This document shows positions 1-10,677 of a stretch of DNA of 64,000 nt, piece after piece (position 1 is the first letter of the stretch; the number at the start of each line of letters is the position of its first letter). The notes beneath the pieces are model-generated. The model made no database searches, had not been told where the DNA came from, and saw only the letters and a program-made list of their open reading frames with translations. The DNA comes from Girardinichthys multiradiatus. Taxonomy: Eukaryota; Chordata; Actinopteri; Cyprinodontiformes; Goodeidae. The position numbers and the translations under genes are program-made. The DNA lies in contig NC_061806.1 in NCBI RefSeq assembly GCF_021462225.1, positions 7,064,734 to 7,128,733 of the forward strand, given 5' to 3'.

Positions 1-267
1 ATATATTCTATTAAGAAAAAGGAGCTTACAGAAAATGTTCAGAACAACAAACATAATTAACAAATTATCCTTACAGAGCAGTATACACAACTCACCTGTC
101 TTATGGATGCACACTCTTAAAGATACTTCATAACCTGCTTCTAAACTCAGCGTCTGAAGATTCTTACTGTTTTTTGTTTACATCTGTTCTTAACATTACT
201 CACAAACCGTCCGCGCCCCCTAGCGGCGAGCTCGAAAACTGCTTCACAAATCTGTCTTCAGGATGTA
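1..267. other. stx12 intron, no feature recognised
   Basis: AT-rich non-coding DNA upstream of exon A. I see no exon, terminal repeat or RNA gene in it. Confidence 0.5.
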
Positions 268-768
268 CAGGGGTTGGAGAATGAAACTGAAACACCTGTC
301 ATTTTAGTGTGGGAGGTTTCATGGCTAAATTGGACCAGCCTGGTAGCCAGTCTTCATTGATTGCACATTGCACCGGTAAGAGCAGAGTGTGAAGGTTCAA
401 TTCCTCTTGCGTCCACAGTTAATCCTGTTGGATGTGGTTCGTCCTTCTTGGTGGTATGCTGACATTACCCTGGGTACCGTGGCTCTTGATACATCACAAA
501 GACTTGCTGTCTTGGTCACAGATGCGCCAGCAAGACGTGCACCAACAATTTGTCCACTTTTGAACTCTGGTATGTCACCCATAATGTTGTGTGCATTTCA
601 ATATTTTGAACAAAACTGTGCTCTTACCCTGCTAATTGAACCTTCACACTCTGCTCTTACCGGTGCAATGTGCAATCAATGAAGACTGGCTACCAGGCTG
701 GTCCAATTTAGCCATAAAACGTCCCACACTAAAATTACAGGTGTTTCAGTTTCATTGTCCAACCCCTG
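268..768 (-). mobile_element. Short Tc1-A derivative with foldback ends (copy 1)
   Basis: A 501-bp non-autonomous element flanked by TA on both sides (266-267 and 769-770), the mariner/Tc1 target duplication. The termini are CAGGGGTTGGA and TCCAACCCCTG. About 135 bp at each end are inverted repeats of one another. The inner part encodes, on the minus strand (397-582), the first DNA-binding domain of a Tc1 transposase (GQIVGARLAGASVTKTASLC). The catalytic domain is absent. The same outer end is found on the full-length Tc1-A at 25405-39429. Confidence 0.88.
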
Positions 769-981
769 TAGCTTTATCTTTATTCTCAAACATAGCCAGG
801 ATCACTTAATGTAGTCATGCTACAGTAAATCAGCATCAGCCTGCCACCAGCACCCCCACGATACTGCGTTTGTCTATATCTGATTCACATAATAACCCTT
901 GTGAAGACAAAACACTGTAAACTTTATATTTTGTACTCTTCTTTCTAACTGTACATTTACCGCCTGTCCTATGCCATCCAG

Positions 982-1119
982 AGGCAACAGAAGATCCAGA
1001 GGGAACGACTTATGAGCGACTTCTCTGCAGCTCTCAACAACTTCCAAGCTGTCCAGCGGCGTGCAGCAGAGAAAGAAAGGGAATCAATAGCAAGAGCAAG
1101 AGCTGGTTCCCGTCTATCA
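982..1119 (+). CDS. stx12: stx12 (syntaxin-12) exon A: linker after the Habc domain
   Basis: Internal exon of 138 nt (46 codons, phase 0 at both ends). It follows a pyrimidine-rich tract ending in CCATCCAG and is followed by the donor GTAAGTAAG. The translation contains [15 protein letters not shown] and [13 protein letters not shown], which is the syntaxin-12 version of this segment; syntaxin-7 is clearly different here. In the family this is the end of the N-terminal helical region and the linker to the SNARE motif. Syntaxin-12 (also called syntaxin-13) is a Qa-SNARE of recycling endosomes that pairs with Qb, Qc and R-SNAREs to drive membrane fusion. Earlier exons (start codon, Habc helices) lie upstream of the window. 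The following intron is about 9.5 kb, swollen by an endogenous retrovirus and a Tc1 derivative. Family assignment is firm; the choice of syntaxin-12 over syntaxin-7 rests on these motifs and on LVSFD in the next exon. Confidence 0.93.
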
Positions 1120-1553
1120 GTAAGTAAGCTACAGATTTGGTTTCACAAATTCAGATAGTTAAAAAGGATGCAATTGTAGAAGCAATGTAAAATGACCACA
1201 AGAACAAAAAATATCACTTAAACATTTGGGTAGATAAGTTTACTTTAGTTGAACATACATGTATAATTACTTTTTAGATCATTTTAATTCTGCTTGCAAA
1301 AACCGTTAAGCAGAATTGCTCAATAGGAAATCGTATTGCTGAAATTGAAGCCCTACAAGCAGAAGTAGAATGAAGCCGTGTAAATGCATCCACCATTAAT
1401 ATTGAACCATACAATCAGCTTTTTTGCTAAGAACTTTTGTGAGTCCACATCAAGTCGACTATCAGTTTTAAAACCATAATCCTCTAATAAAATTAACTCA
1501 TCTTCTGGGAATATTCAAGATATTATTGAAAATGGGACATATACAGGGGTTGG
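1120..1553. other. stx12 intron, no feature recognised
   Basis: Ordinary AT-rich intron sequence between exon A and the second Tc1-A derivative; nothing supportable seen. Confidence 0.5.
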
Positions 1554-2044
1554 ACAATGAAACTGAAACACCTGTCATTTTAGTGTGGGAGGTTTCATGG
1601 CTAAATTGGACCAGCCTGGTAGCCAGTCTTCATTGATTGCACATTGCACCGGTAAGAGCAGAGTGTGAAGGTTCAATTCCTCTTGCGTCCACAGTTAATC
1701 CTGTTGGATGTGGTTCGTCTTTCTTGGTGGTATGCTGACATTACCCTGGGTACCGTGGCTCTTGATACATCACAAAGACTTGCTGTCTTGGTCACAGATG
1801 CGCCAGCAAGACGTGCACCAACAATTTGTCCTCTTTTGAACTCTGGTGTGTCACCCATAATGTTGTGTGCATTTCAATATTTTGAGCAAAACTGGGCTCT
1901 TACCCTGCTAATTGAACCTTCACACTCTGCTCTTACTGATGCAATGTGCAATCAATGAAGACTGGCTACCAGGCTGGTCCAATTTAGTAATGAAACCTCC
2001 AACACTAAAATGACAGGTGTTTCAGTTTCATTGTCCAACCCCCA
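1554..2044 (-). mobile_element. Short Tc1-A derivative with foldback ends (copy 2)
   Basis: Second copy of the roughly 500-bp element at 268-768, in the same orientation and about 95% identical by eye. It has TA at 1552-1553, terminus CAGGGGTTGGA, long inverted ends, and the same N-terminal transposase fragment on the minus strand (1673-1858). The right terminus is mutated (CCCCCA instead of CCCCTG) before TA at 2045-2046. Confidence 0.87.
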
Positions 2045-2285
2045 TACAATACCTCTTTTGGATTTAACTTATGCACAACTATTGACTAATATGCACACAT
2101 TTCCATCTTTACATACACATTGTTTTTGACAGCGTTCTTATCCCATAAGTCAGAGTTGTATTAAGTGCGGGGACCACGGAAAGATGCAGGAAGAGGTTGA
2201 AGATGTAAAAAAAAAACGTGCAAGTTGGTCAAAGCATGATTTTAGCGTCCAACCTGACACTGTCTGGATCTGCAACCTTGTTGAT

Positions 2286-2669
2286 TGATAGGTATTATTT
2301 AGTCAACTCAGAGGTAAGGAAACGACACAGTCAGTTATACTTGCGGCAAGGGTAGGTCACACTCTGCAGTGCAAAACTACAAAGTATTAACACTCCTCCC
2401 TCTTTATTTATACATGCTTGGTCACACACAGTTCAAACAACATTCAAGGTGTGTGTGTGTGTGTGTGTGGGGGGGGGTCAGAAAGGTTAGGGTTCATGTG
2501 TCTTGATTTTAGAGAAAGGAGTGAGGATTGGTGCCAGTCCCTAGATGTTGCTGATAATAGCATAACTCACCCTTCTCTCCTATCTCTTTGTCTATGACAT
2601 GTGAGGGAAGAAAGCACTTAGAGCAGACACAAGTGATAAACAATATAAAAAGTCATAAAAACCCTAACA
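2286..2669 (-). repeat. ERV 3' LTR (complete)
   Basis: On the + strand it starts TGATAGGTATTATT and ends AACCCTAACA, so in the element's sense it starts TGTTAGGG and ends TATCA. It contains a GT run and poly-G at about 2449-2478. It is bounded on the inner side by the polypurine tract. Its first 180 bp match the truncated right LTR. Confidence 0.82.
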
Positions 2670-2680
2670 GTTCCCCCCTG
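2670..2680 (-). promoter_or_regulatory. ERV polypurine tract
   Basis: Minus-strand sense AGGGGGGAAC directly next to the LTR start TGTTAGGG. This is the expected primer site for plus-strand DNA synthesis and fixes the inner edge of the 3' LTR. Confidence 0.75.
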
Positions 2681-3280
2681 TTTTATCACGAATAAGTCAT
2701 GAGTAAATTCATGTAAAATGAAACACACTGTGTAAGCACAAACCCACAGGACGGAAAACAGATTATTTTGTGGGAAACACTTACACGGTTCCTCCGCCCT
2801 AGGCAACCACCAATCATGGCAGAGTGAAACAATATAATAAAGCAAAGAAACAAAATGTAATAATAATAAAAAATAAAATAATTAAAACAAGCCTTGTTCA
2901 TATCATCATTGCACTTTTTCTCATTTCACTTAAACAGCAACTTCTTTCGATTTTCTGCTATAAGGTCATTTTATGAAGTACAAGTATGAATACACTCAGG
3001 CATTGAAGATATATTCATTTACAACATGTCATCATAATCATCTGCTTTTTGGATCCAGTGTCCATCTTGTCCATCTCTTCTCGTGTGATGTTACATCCTG
3101 CGGATCCTGTTTTAAACAGAGAAAGAGCCCTGCTACCAGGTTTAAGCTCAGGCTTATCAGTCCTGTCCACACGTTACAAAAAGCCATGCTAAATTGGGCA
3201 CAGGTCAGTTGTTTTCTTCGCCAGTTTGAGATGTTGGATCATATGGGTTTCCAACCCCTTTGTACCCGGTCTTTCCCCTG

Positions 3281-4063
3281 TTACCCTGTCGGTTGGTTTG
3301 GCTCCTGTAACGGCAATATTAGCTTACAGTGGCTCTTGTGGATCCAGGATGGTCTCTCTGCGATTTTTAGAGCTGTCGGTCTGGTCAGAAGAACACGGTA
3401 TGGCCCTCTCCAGCAGGGGGTGCTCCAGTCCTTTCTGTGAAGTGTCTTAATCGGGACCAGGTCCCCAGGCCTCAGGTTCTCCTGTGAAATCGGAGCAGAA
3501 TTTACTGGCAGACTACTGGACAACTGTACTTCTTTTGTTTGTAACATCTTATTCATCCATTCAGCTAATGATGTTTCCTGCTGTGCTTTTCCTATGTCAT
3601 CCATTTCTGATGGCAATGGAAAAGGTCTGCCATGTACTATTTCAAATGGATTGAGACCAGTTTGATTTGGAGTTATTCTCATCCATAATTTAACCAGAGA
3701 TAGACATTCAGGACATGGCCTCTCTGTTTCTTCCATTGTTTTCCTTAATCTATTTTTTATTGTTCCATTTGTTCGTTCAACCAGCCCAGCAGATTGTGGG
3801 TGGTAAGAACAATGGTTTTTTAACTGAAACCCTAATGCTTTAGAGCACAGTTCTATTATATTATTTACAAAATGAGTCCCATTATCTGATCTTATGATTT
3901 GTGGGATACCATATGTAGGGAAGTAATGTGTCACTAAACTCTTCGCCACTGTGAGCGCATCGCAGTGTTTTGCAGGATACATCTCAACCCACTTCGAAAA
4001 TGCATCTATGACCACTAAACAATATTTCTTTCCCCCTGACCATGATAACTCTATGAAATCCAT
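3281..4063 (-). pseudogene. ERV integrase, catalytic core and C-terminal domain
   Basis: This 260-residue frame starts at the DFIEL motif and covers the integrase core. The three acidic residues of the D,D-35-E centre can be placed: the Asp in VVIDAFS, the Asp in SDNGTHF and the Glu in LVERTNG. The C-terminal part ends with a small domain (GPYRVLLTRPTALKI, then WIHKSHCK) typical of gammaretrovirus-like integrases. It overlaps the preceding RNase H frame (3984-5240) in a different frame, so a frameshift near 4000-4060 separates it from the zinc-binding domain. No env frame follows it. Confidence 0.85.
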
Positions 4064-5240
4064 GTGTATCGTGTGAAAGGGATGGATTGCTGCTGGGAAC
4101 TGGCCTCTTGAGTCTCATGTTCCCCTGTGGATTATGTTTGCAGCAAATAATACATGATCTACAAAAGTTTCTTGCATAGTCAGAAAAATTTATGGTATGG
4201 AAATGTAGATTTACTAAGTGTTTCATTCCCCCTCTCGACACATGGGAAACCCCGTGTGTCGCATGGGCCGCCGTCTTGTATAAATTCTTTGGTAATATTG
4301 GCTTATTTCCCAAATGATAAATGTCATCTTTCTTTATGGCCCCTCTATTCAGCCAAGATTTAACTTCTGCAGCTGGTGCAGATTGTTGTGAATCTTTCAG
4401 CACATCTGTATCTATAAATAGGAGATCTGACATTTTCAAAGTGAGGTGAAGCCTCGAAGCTATTTTAGCAGAAATATCAGCAAAGGTGTTCCCCTTTGTT
4501 TCCATGGTTTCATCTAATTGATGCGCTTTACATTTACAAAGTGCTATCTTTGCAGGTAGTTGGATAGCCAACAGCAGTCGTTTTAACAGATTAAAATGTG
4601 TCAATTCTGTTCCAGCTGATGTTTTAATCCCTCTATTTTCCCATATTTTAGCAAAATGGTGAACAGAACCGAATACATATTGGCTGTCTGTATAGATGGT
4701 TAGGATTTTCCCTTCATATAGTTCACACGCTCTGATAACAGCATACAGCTCTGCAGTCTGTGCTGAGCAAGTATGGGGTAGGGCCTGTGATTCTATAATT
4801 TTAGTTTCAGTGGTTACTGCATAACCAACTCTGTTTTTTCCATATTCATCTTTTGATGCTGATCCATCTACAAAGATTATTTGTGGGTTTTCCAGAGGTG
4901 TCTGAGAGATATCTTGCCTAGGTTTTGTATCTTCCTCAACCTTTGTTTTGCAAGAATGTGGTTTCCCATCTTCTGCTGTTGGAATTAATGTGCTAGGGTT
5001 TAGTGGACCACATCTTTGCAGAGTTATATTTGGTTGTGAAAGTAACAATGAGGTCAACGTAATATGCCTTGCATGAGTCAAGAAAGGAAGTGCAGTTTGT
5101 AGCAATATAAGTGACACTGAATGAGGAACTTTCAGTGTGAGCGGGTGGCACAACACAATTTCAGCTGTCTGCCTCACGGCTTCTACTGCTGCGATGCAGC
5201 TCTGCAGACAATTTGGAAATCCAGATGCCACAGAGTCCAA
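3984..5240 (-). pseudogene. ERV pol middle part: RNase H and integrase zinc domain
   Basis: The frame encodes the connection domain followed by RNase H: FVDGSASKD (first Asp), TAELYAV (Glu) and YTDSQYV (Asp) form the catalytic triad. After a tether comes the integrase N-terminal zinc-binding region with THGVSHVSRGG and CRSCIICCKH. It overlaps the RT frame at its start and the integrase core frame at its end, each in another frame, which shows two frameshifts. The gene product would act in viral DNA synthesis and integration but cannot be made intact from this copy. Confidence 0.84.
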
Positions 5241-5986
5241 TTTTTAGAATAAAATGCTAAAGGTCTGTTTTTGGAGCCAAATGGTTGGGTTAATACAGCT
5301 TTCATATAACCCTTACATGCATCTACACAAAGTGTGAAAGGCTGGCTATAATCCGGCAGAGCTAAGGTGACTGTTGTTTGAAGCAGATTTTTTAGCTCTG
5401 TGAATGCTACTTCTCCTTCCTTAGTCCATATGATTTTGTCTTTTAATGTCATGTCTTTGCCATAGATCATAGATGGCAAGGGTTGTACAATGGCTGCATA
5501 GTCTGGTAGCCATTCTCTGCAAAAATTACACAGTCCCAGAAAGGACATCATTTGTTGTTTAGTTCGTGGTTTTGGGGCTTCGTGTATGGCTGTTTTTCTA
5601 CTACTTAGGAGGGAACGGCCATGTTGTGTTAACATATGTCCCAAATAAATCACTTTCTCCTTGCAAAACTGCAGTTTATCCCTAGAGGCTTTGTGTCCCG
5701 TCTGGTAGAGATGTTTCAAAACTGTTATAGTAGCTTCCTCACAGTGTTGTTGAGTGTCTGAAGCTATAAGAATATCATCTACATACAACAGGACTTGACT
5801 ATGTTCAGGCACCTCACAGGTGCTCATAGAGTATCTTAAGGCTTGTGTAAATACATGTGGACTTTCACTGAAGCCTTGTGGTAGTCTGGTGTAAGTGTAT
5901 TTTTTCCCTTTAAACTTAAAGCCAAATAAATGCTGTGACTCTTCATGCAGTGGTACTGTAAAGAAAGCATTGCTAAGATCTACCAC
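5183..5986 (-). pseudogene. ERV reverse transcriptase, palm and fingers
   Basis: The frame contains LSNAFFTVPL (first catalytic Asp region), LPQGFSESPHVFTQAL and the YVDDILIA active site (about 5775-5795). The tyrosine-X-Asp-Asp signature with Val is the retroviral form. The N-terminal part of RT continues upstream in the same frame (5987-6406) but carries at least two stops, one at 6407-6409. A frameshift separates it from the RNase H frame around 5183-5240. Confidence 0.86.
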
Positions 5987-6406
5987 TGAGAAATATTTTT
6001 TATCTGGAGTTAATGAATGCAGTAATGTATGTGGATTCGGGATGTCCTGACTCGCATGTCACACTATTTTATTTATCGGTCTAAGATCCTGAACCATCCT
6101 CCACTTTCCTGTGCTGACTTTCTGCACTGGAAAGATAGGTGTGTTGCATGTAGCATCAGGTGCTTCCCTTAATATTCCTGATTTCAACATATCCTGTATT
6201 ACTGGCTTAATACCCTCTTCAGCTTCTGGTTTCAAGGGATACTGGCGAACTACTGGCCGTTCTTCAGATATTAATTTAACCTTATATGGTAGAAACCCCT
6301 TTATTAGTCCTACATCAGTCGATGATTGGGACCACAGTTCAGGTGGGACAGCAGCTAAGGCAGGGTGCCTGTTGCTCTCTTTGCTTTCAGCTAGGCCCTG
6401 TATCTG

Positions 6407-7318
6407 TCACTTTGCCTCATCCAAATGTGTCTTTGGATGAACTTTGACTATCCACCCTAAAGTGAGTTTCCAGATTCCTGTGTTAGGATCTACTTTCCAG
6501 TCAGAGCTTGTTAACGCCTCATATCTCCCTCTTTCAGCACGCTGTATAAAGTTTTCTAATTCTTTCCACTGACCCCCCACAGGTTTAGTTAATGACAGAT
6601 GAGGTGTACTGCCTTTAAACTGTTGAAGCTGTCTTCCTGACAGTATGATTGAGGTGGAAGATTTCTCTGTTTTGGGGTCAACATACAGATGCTGTATGGT
6701 AACAGTCTGATTATTTTCTCTGTGAAAAACATTATCATACTGATAATCTGGCCCTGCAGTATTTTTATATCTCATGGTTACATGGAGTTCAGTATCTAGC
6801 ATGTACTGTGCCTCCTGGGAAGTTTGTTTTTCTCTGGTTCTCCTCAGCAGTTCTCGAGCTGTTGGTGTGGGGCCTAGATCGAGGGACCAGTAATAATGTG
6901 GCTGTGAGAGTTCATTTAGGACTAGGGCATCTTCTTCTACTACAGCTTTCATACCTGTTTCTGTTGATACTATATTTATATGCAACTTTTGCATAAGATC
7001 TCTTCCCAACAGGTTTACTGGACATTTTTGACTTATCAGAACGGGAGCCTGACAAGTAAGTTTTGTCTCAGGTTCTGTTATTGTTACTGATGCACTTAGG
7101 TAATGTACCTCTGATGTGCCAGCAGCTGATCTAACATGCACTGCGGTGCTAGAATATTTTATTCCGGGTGGAGGTTTAGTTAGCACAGTTCTACATGCCC
7201 CTGTATCACACAAACAGCTATATACTTTGCCATTTATTATGATGTTTTTATATGGCAAATCTTGCGTCCTACTTAGTGCTATAAGTTCTAATGCGGCTTG
7301 TATATCAACCTCCTCCAT
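6407..7318 (-). pseudogene. ERV protease and start of pol
   Basis: A 303-residue frame. The aspartic protease active site reads CDTGACRTVLT, with the flap and the conserved NLLGRDLM motif about 90 residues later. The C-terminal half leads into the RT region, with WIVKVHP close to the end. A stop at 6407-6409 interrupts the link to RT. It is separated from the nucleocapsid frame (ending at 7376) by a short gap, as expected for gag-pro-pol order. Confidence 0.82.
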
Positions 7319-7375
7319 TTCACCATTGTTTTTCTCTGCTAGTGGGGGAGGAGGTGGTGGCTGTGGCTGTAATTG

Positions 7376-7666
7376 TCAATTCTGGGTAGAATTGGGGTTA
7401 TACACACGCTTTTCATTACATTCTCTTGCAAAATGTCCTGGCTCATTGCAAATCCAGCAATTGTCATCTCTTGCGCCAGGGTTTTGTAAAATTGTCCTAC
7501 ATTCTCTAGCATAATGCCCTATTTTTCCACACCTCAGACACACATTGCTCTGTGTGTAACTGTGTCCAAGCCCTCCTCCTCCTCCTACTCTGTGACCTCT
7601 AAATCCCCTCCGTCCTCTTTGCCCGCTTGCCCCTGAGCGATGCAAAGCCATTAAACTGTCTTGCAT
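7376..7666 (-). pseudogene. ERV nucleocapsid with two zinc knuckles
   Basis: The frame holds an Arg/Gly-rich stretch followed by two CCHC knuckles: CLRCGKIGHYAREC and CWICNEPGHFAREC, 16 residues apart. These bind genomic RNA during packaging. It overlaps the upstream gag frame (7651-7902) in another frame, showing a frameshift near 7660. Two knuckles are unusual for gammaretrovirus-like elements, which typically have one. Confidence 0.85.
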
Positions 7667-8997
7667 TCCAAACGTATCTGTCTTCCTATTTGCTGTGTTT
7701 TATGAGCGTGCTGCGCGTATTCTAAAGCTTGTGTAACAGTTCCTGTACTCTGATGAACCCAGTGTTTGTCTATATACCATCTGAGTTCAATTTTAAGGCC
7801 TTGCAAAAAGGCTCTCTTCAACTGTTGCTGATAGGCTCCTGCCTCTGCTTCATCATATGGTATAGCAGAGTTTGCTCTAAAAACACGTCTCATCCTATCC
7901 AATAAATATTGTGGGTCTTCTTCATCCTTCTGTTTGCATTGTGAGATTTTACCATAATCTGCTGTCTGTATATAAACTCTTCGGATTCTTTCAAAGAGTA
8001 AGCGTAAGGCATCCCTTAAATCTAGTGAATTATGTGCTAGTATGTCACCATTATCATCCTATCCAGTGAAACCTCATGCTACTCTGCACCAGCGATGACC
8101 AAACAGCTGGGTAAAACACTGGAGCATCTCTCTGCCATTAAGATGAAAACTTCCTCTGAGTTCTGTAATAGCGTCTAGAAATTCTTCCACGCCTTCTTGT
8201 ATCGATGGGATACGTTTTAAAGAAGCAGTTCTGTCTTCCTGTGTCCATGGTCTATATACTAGAATAGTTGGCGGCTGTCGGTGATTAGCGACACCTATGT
8301 CTGGATTTGCTACCTCAACTAGAGGGAATGTGTCTCCCTCTAAATGTATTTCAGATGGATGAAATTTCTGTTCGTGAGCCATTAACGCTTCGCCTGGGTA
8401 TATGCTGGGGGTAGTTTTCTTATTTTGACTCCTAGTTTGCACTCCTGTGTCCCACCAGGAATTAGGAGACCAGGGCTCACTAGAAGAGCTCTGTTCTTCT
8501 GTTTTAGAAGGATTACTTAATTTTTCTTGCTTAATTATAGAAGTTTTAGGAACAGCTCCTTCTATCTCTCCTCCAATTTGCTGTGCTCCAGCTGCCTGCC
8601 CTGCAGCTGTCTGCACGGCAGGGGGCTGAACACCTCGCTGTCTGGATGCGACCACTGTTTCCTCCTGTGGGCGCACCAAGACTGCAGCTGTCAGCTTCTC
8701 CTGTCGCTTCTCCTCCTTACCTTGCCTCTGAATGTTTCTTAATTTACTTTGTTCCAGCCATTTGTCTGAAAATTTATACTCAACCTTTCTCTTTTCCTTT
8801 TTAGTTGGTTTCTTGGTATTCATTATTTCTAATTTTAAATCCCTTTGCAATTTTAAGATATCGTTAATATTTAGTTTACCCAAGAAACCATGTTTTTTGT
8901 TCCATCTATGACAGATCATACCTGCTCCTTTTACATAATTCTCCATAAACTTTACATCCCCTTCTAAGTTGGTTAGTTTGCTTTGTTTCTTCCCCAT
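7651..8997 (-). pseudogene. ERV gag, matrix and capsid parts
   Basis: The start codon at 8997 opens MGKKQSKL, with Gly2 as a likely myristoylation site and a basic matrix patch, consistent with membrane targeting of Gag. The first open part runs to a stop at 8074-8076 (307 codons) and includes a Pro/Ser/Gln-rich linker. The same frame resumes and is open again at 7902-7651, so in-frame stops break the capsid region. The capsid fold itself cannot be confirmed by eye. Confidence 0.75.
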
Positions 8998-9000
8998 GAT

Positions 9001-9822
9001 GTTTAATTTTAGTTCACAATACTATAAATGTCCCAAATAGAAGTTCACTGGCATGAGATTCAAGGAGAGGACATTAACACGCCCTTCTACTGCGACTAAT
9101 TCGCAGCGGTGTTAATTTTCTGGGATTAAACCCGACCTTTATCTCCAAGAATCACCAATACGTCTTTCTATTCTGGGCAAAAGAAAACACAAGACCAGCA
9201 GAATCCTACTAAGATTCTTCCAAAATGCTTAGTCTTCCAAACACACAAAACAACACTCACACAGTTAGTATTTTAACATATTTATGTCCCTTCAGCAATA
9301 TGTATGGTCGACCTAGTTTAGTTGATGAGCTCCCTTTATTATTTAACACTTAATTTCATTCCCTTCCAGCGGAATGTTACCAACGAAATTATCCAGTTCA
9401 CTTTACGGCGCCTAATCGTTTTTAATCTCTTTACGGCGAGATAACTACCTAAATTTATCACTATTTCTTTGCGGCAAAATAACACCTTTCCAATGCAGTC
9501 TCCTTTCGGCGAGACACTACCAAACGACTTGTAAATACTTTTCTTATTTCATTTATATAGCGCTTACTCTTATCTCATGTACTGTATTTTAAAACTGTCT
9601 CACCTCAGAGTTGACTTCTAGGTGACTCTGTCGGACCTCCAGAGTCACCCGGCGCCGAGTAAGACAATAATCCACCGGCCAGATGCGAACGTCACACACC
9701 GGGACTTTCAGCCACCAGGCCTAAATGCGGCTGTGCGGCAGAGCTTAACTCGACGTCAGGCTGCTCCCGGAGATCCGCCAGTCACTGCAAAGAAAGATAA
9801 AATCGGTTTAGTTCTTATAATA
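9001..9822 (-). other. ERV 5' leader with short repeated motif
   Basis: Non-coding segment between the primer-binding site and gag. It contains a repeated motif, on the + strand CTTTACGGCG or close variants, at 9411-9420, 9429-9438, 9467-9475 and 9502-9511. In retroviruses this region carries the packaging signal; a role for the repeats is inference. Confidence 0.55.
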
Positions 9823-9840
9823 TCCGGCTCCGAAGGACCA
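9823..9840 (-). promoter_or_regulatory. ERV primer-binding site, tRNA-Tyr-like
   Basis: In the element's sense it reads TGGTCCTTCGGAGCCGGA, six bases inside the 5' LTR end. The + strand reads as a tRNA 3' end, CCGGCTCCGAAGGACCA. This is close to vertebrate tRNA-Tyr, which ends CTCGAAGGACCA, but with one extra C. The tRNA identity is therefore tentative. Confidence 0.55.
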
Positions 9841-9846
9841 AATTAA

Positions 9847-10025
9847 TGATAGGTATTATTTAGTCAACTCAGAGGTAAGAAAACGACACAGTCAGTTATA
9901 CTTGCGGCAAGGGTAGGTCACACTCTGCAGTGCAAAACTACAAAGTATTAACACTCCTCCCTCTTTATTTATACATGCTTGGTCACACACAGTTCAAACA
10001 ACATTAAAGGTGGGTGTGTGTGTGT
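9847..10025 (-). repeat. ERV 5' LTR, truncated
   Basis: Starts on the + strand with the same TGATAGGTATTATT as the 3' LTR and follows it closely to the GT run (about 10010-10025), then diverges. The missing part is the upstream (U3) portion in the element's sense, where the promoter would be. The truncation point coincides with the GT microsatellite. Confidence 0.8.
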
Positions 10026-10633
10026 TGCTGTTCTGGTTTGAGTGATATTAGTCTAGGGGTGTGTGATATTAGGAAAACGTATAATAAAATTGATGATGAT
10101 TAACCTATATATTTCCTGATTTGTTTGTCTTTTCACCATTAAACAGTGTCCTCACCTTTCTGTGTGAGTTGAAATATCTCAACCATCAAAAAATGTATGT
10201 CTGGTGTCCATCCAACTGGTCAAAAGTTATTGATATACACAGCGTGAGTGCACAACACTTGAAATATTGTCTCCTAAAAATTGAATCCAGGTCCTGCCTT
10301 GTTATTGCAGTGTTACATACACTGATATTATGATCACAGTTGGAATTAAATATATTTAACCACCACAGAAAGTCCTAATCATATGCTAATTTAAAGAATC
10401 ATATTTGAATTGTTGACTATTTATGTAGTCATTTATCTAGCTATTTATTCTGTTTTAATGTTTTTAATATATGTTTTTTGCTGTACCATGTTACATAGTT
10501 TAGTTGTTGTTTCTCAATTTTACATTAGACTTTGACTACCCTGCTATTCATTTATTAATTCATTTTTGGTTTGTAGCCTGTCAGTTATGTGTTGACATTA
10601 CCCTTGAAATTGTTGTTTTAACCTTTATTTCAG
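10026..10633. other. stx12 intron, no feature recognised
   Basis: AT-rich intron sequence between the truncated ERV LTR and exon B. No repeat end or gene is seen. Confidence 0.5.
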
Positions 10634-10677
10634 ACTGAAGACAGTTTTCGGGATGAAAAGCTTGTCTCCTTTGATAA
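10634..10677 (+). CDS. stx12: stx12 exon B: short linker exon
   Basis: Short exon of 44 nt after the acceptor CTTTATTTCAG and before the donor GTAAGTAACT. Phase is 0 at the start and 2 at the end. It reads TEDSFRDEKLVSFD plus two bases of the next codon. The LVSFD ending is typical of syntaxin-12; syntaxin-7 has a tryptophan-containing version. It joins exon A in frame and lies in the linker before the SNARE motif. The exon is missed by any ORF search because of its length; I placed it from splice sites and frame continuity. Confidence 0.9.

Larger units (their letters stand above)
2286..10025 (-). mobile_element. Endogenous retrovirus, gamma/epsilon-like, broken, env missing
   Basis: A provirus in minus orientation inside the stx12 intron. 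From its 5' end (right) to 3' end (left): a truncated LTR (9847-10025), a primer-binding site (9823-9840), an 830-bp leader, gag (8997 to about 7376), protease (7318-6407), reverse transcriptase, RNase H, integrase (to 3281), a polypurine tract (2670-2680) and a complete 384-bp LTR (2286-2669). Only about 600 bp separate the integrase from the 3' LTR, too short for a full env. All reading frames carry stops or frameshifts. The integrase and RNase H resemble the gammaretrovirus-like (class I) lineage found in fish; exact genus is not decidable by eye. The shared LTR parts differ at only two or three of about 165 positions, so the insertion is fairly recent. Confidence 0.88.

Noticed and set aside
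389..682. 97-codon + strand frame, repeated at 1665-1958 and 39140-39343
   Set aside because: It is the antisense shadow of the Tc1-A transposase N-terminus on the minus strand.
9622..9846. 74-codon + strand frame
   Set aside because: Lies in the ERV leader, opposite to the element's sense, and crosses the primer-binding site.
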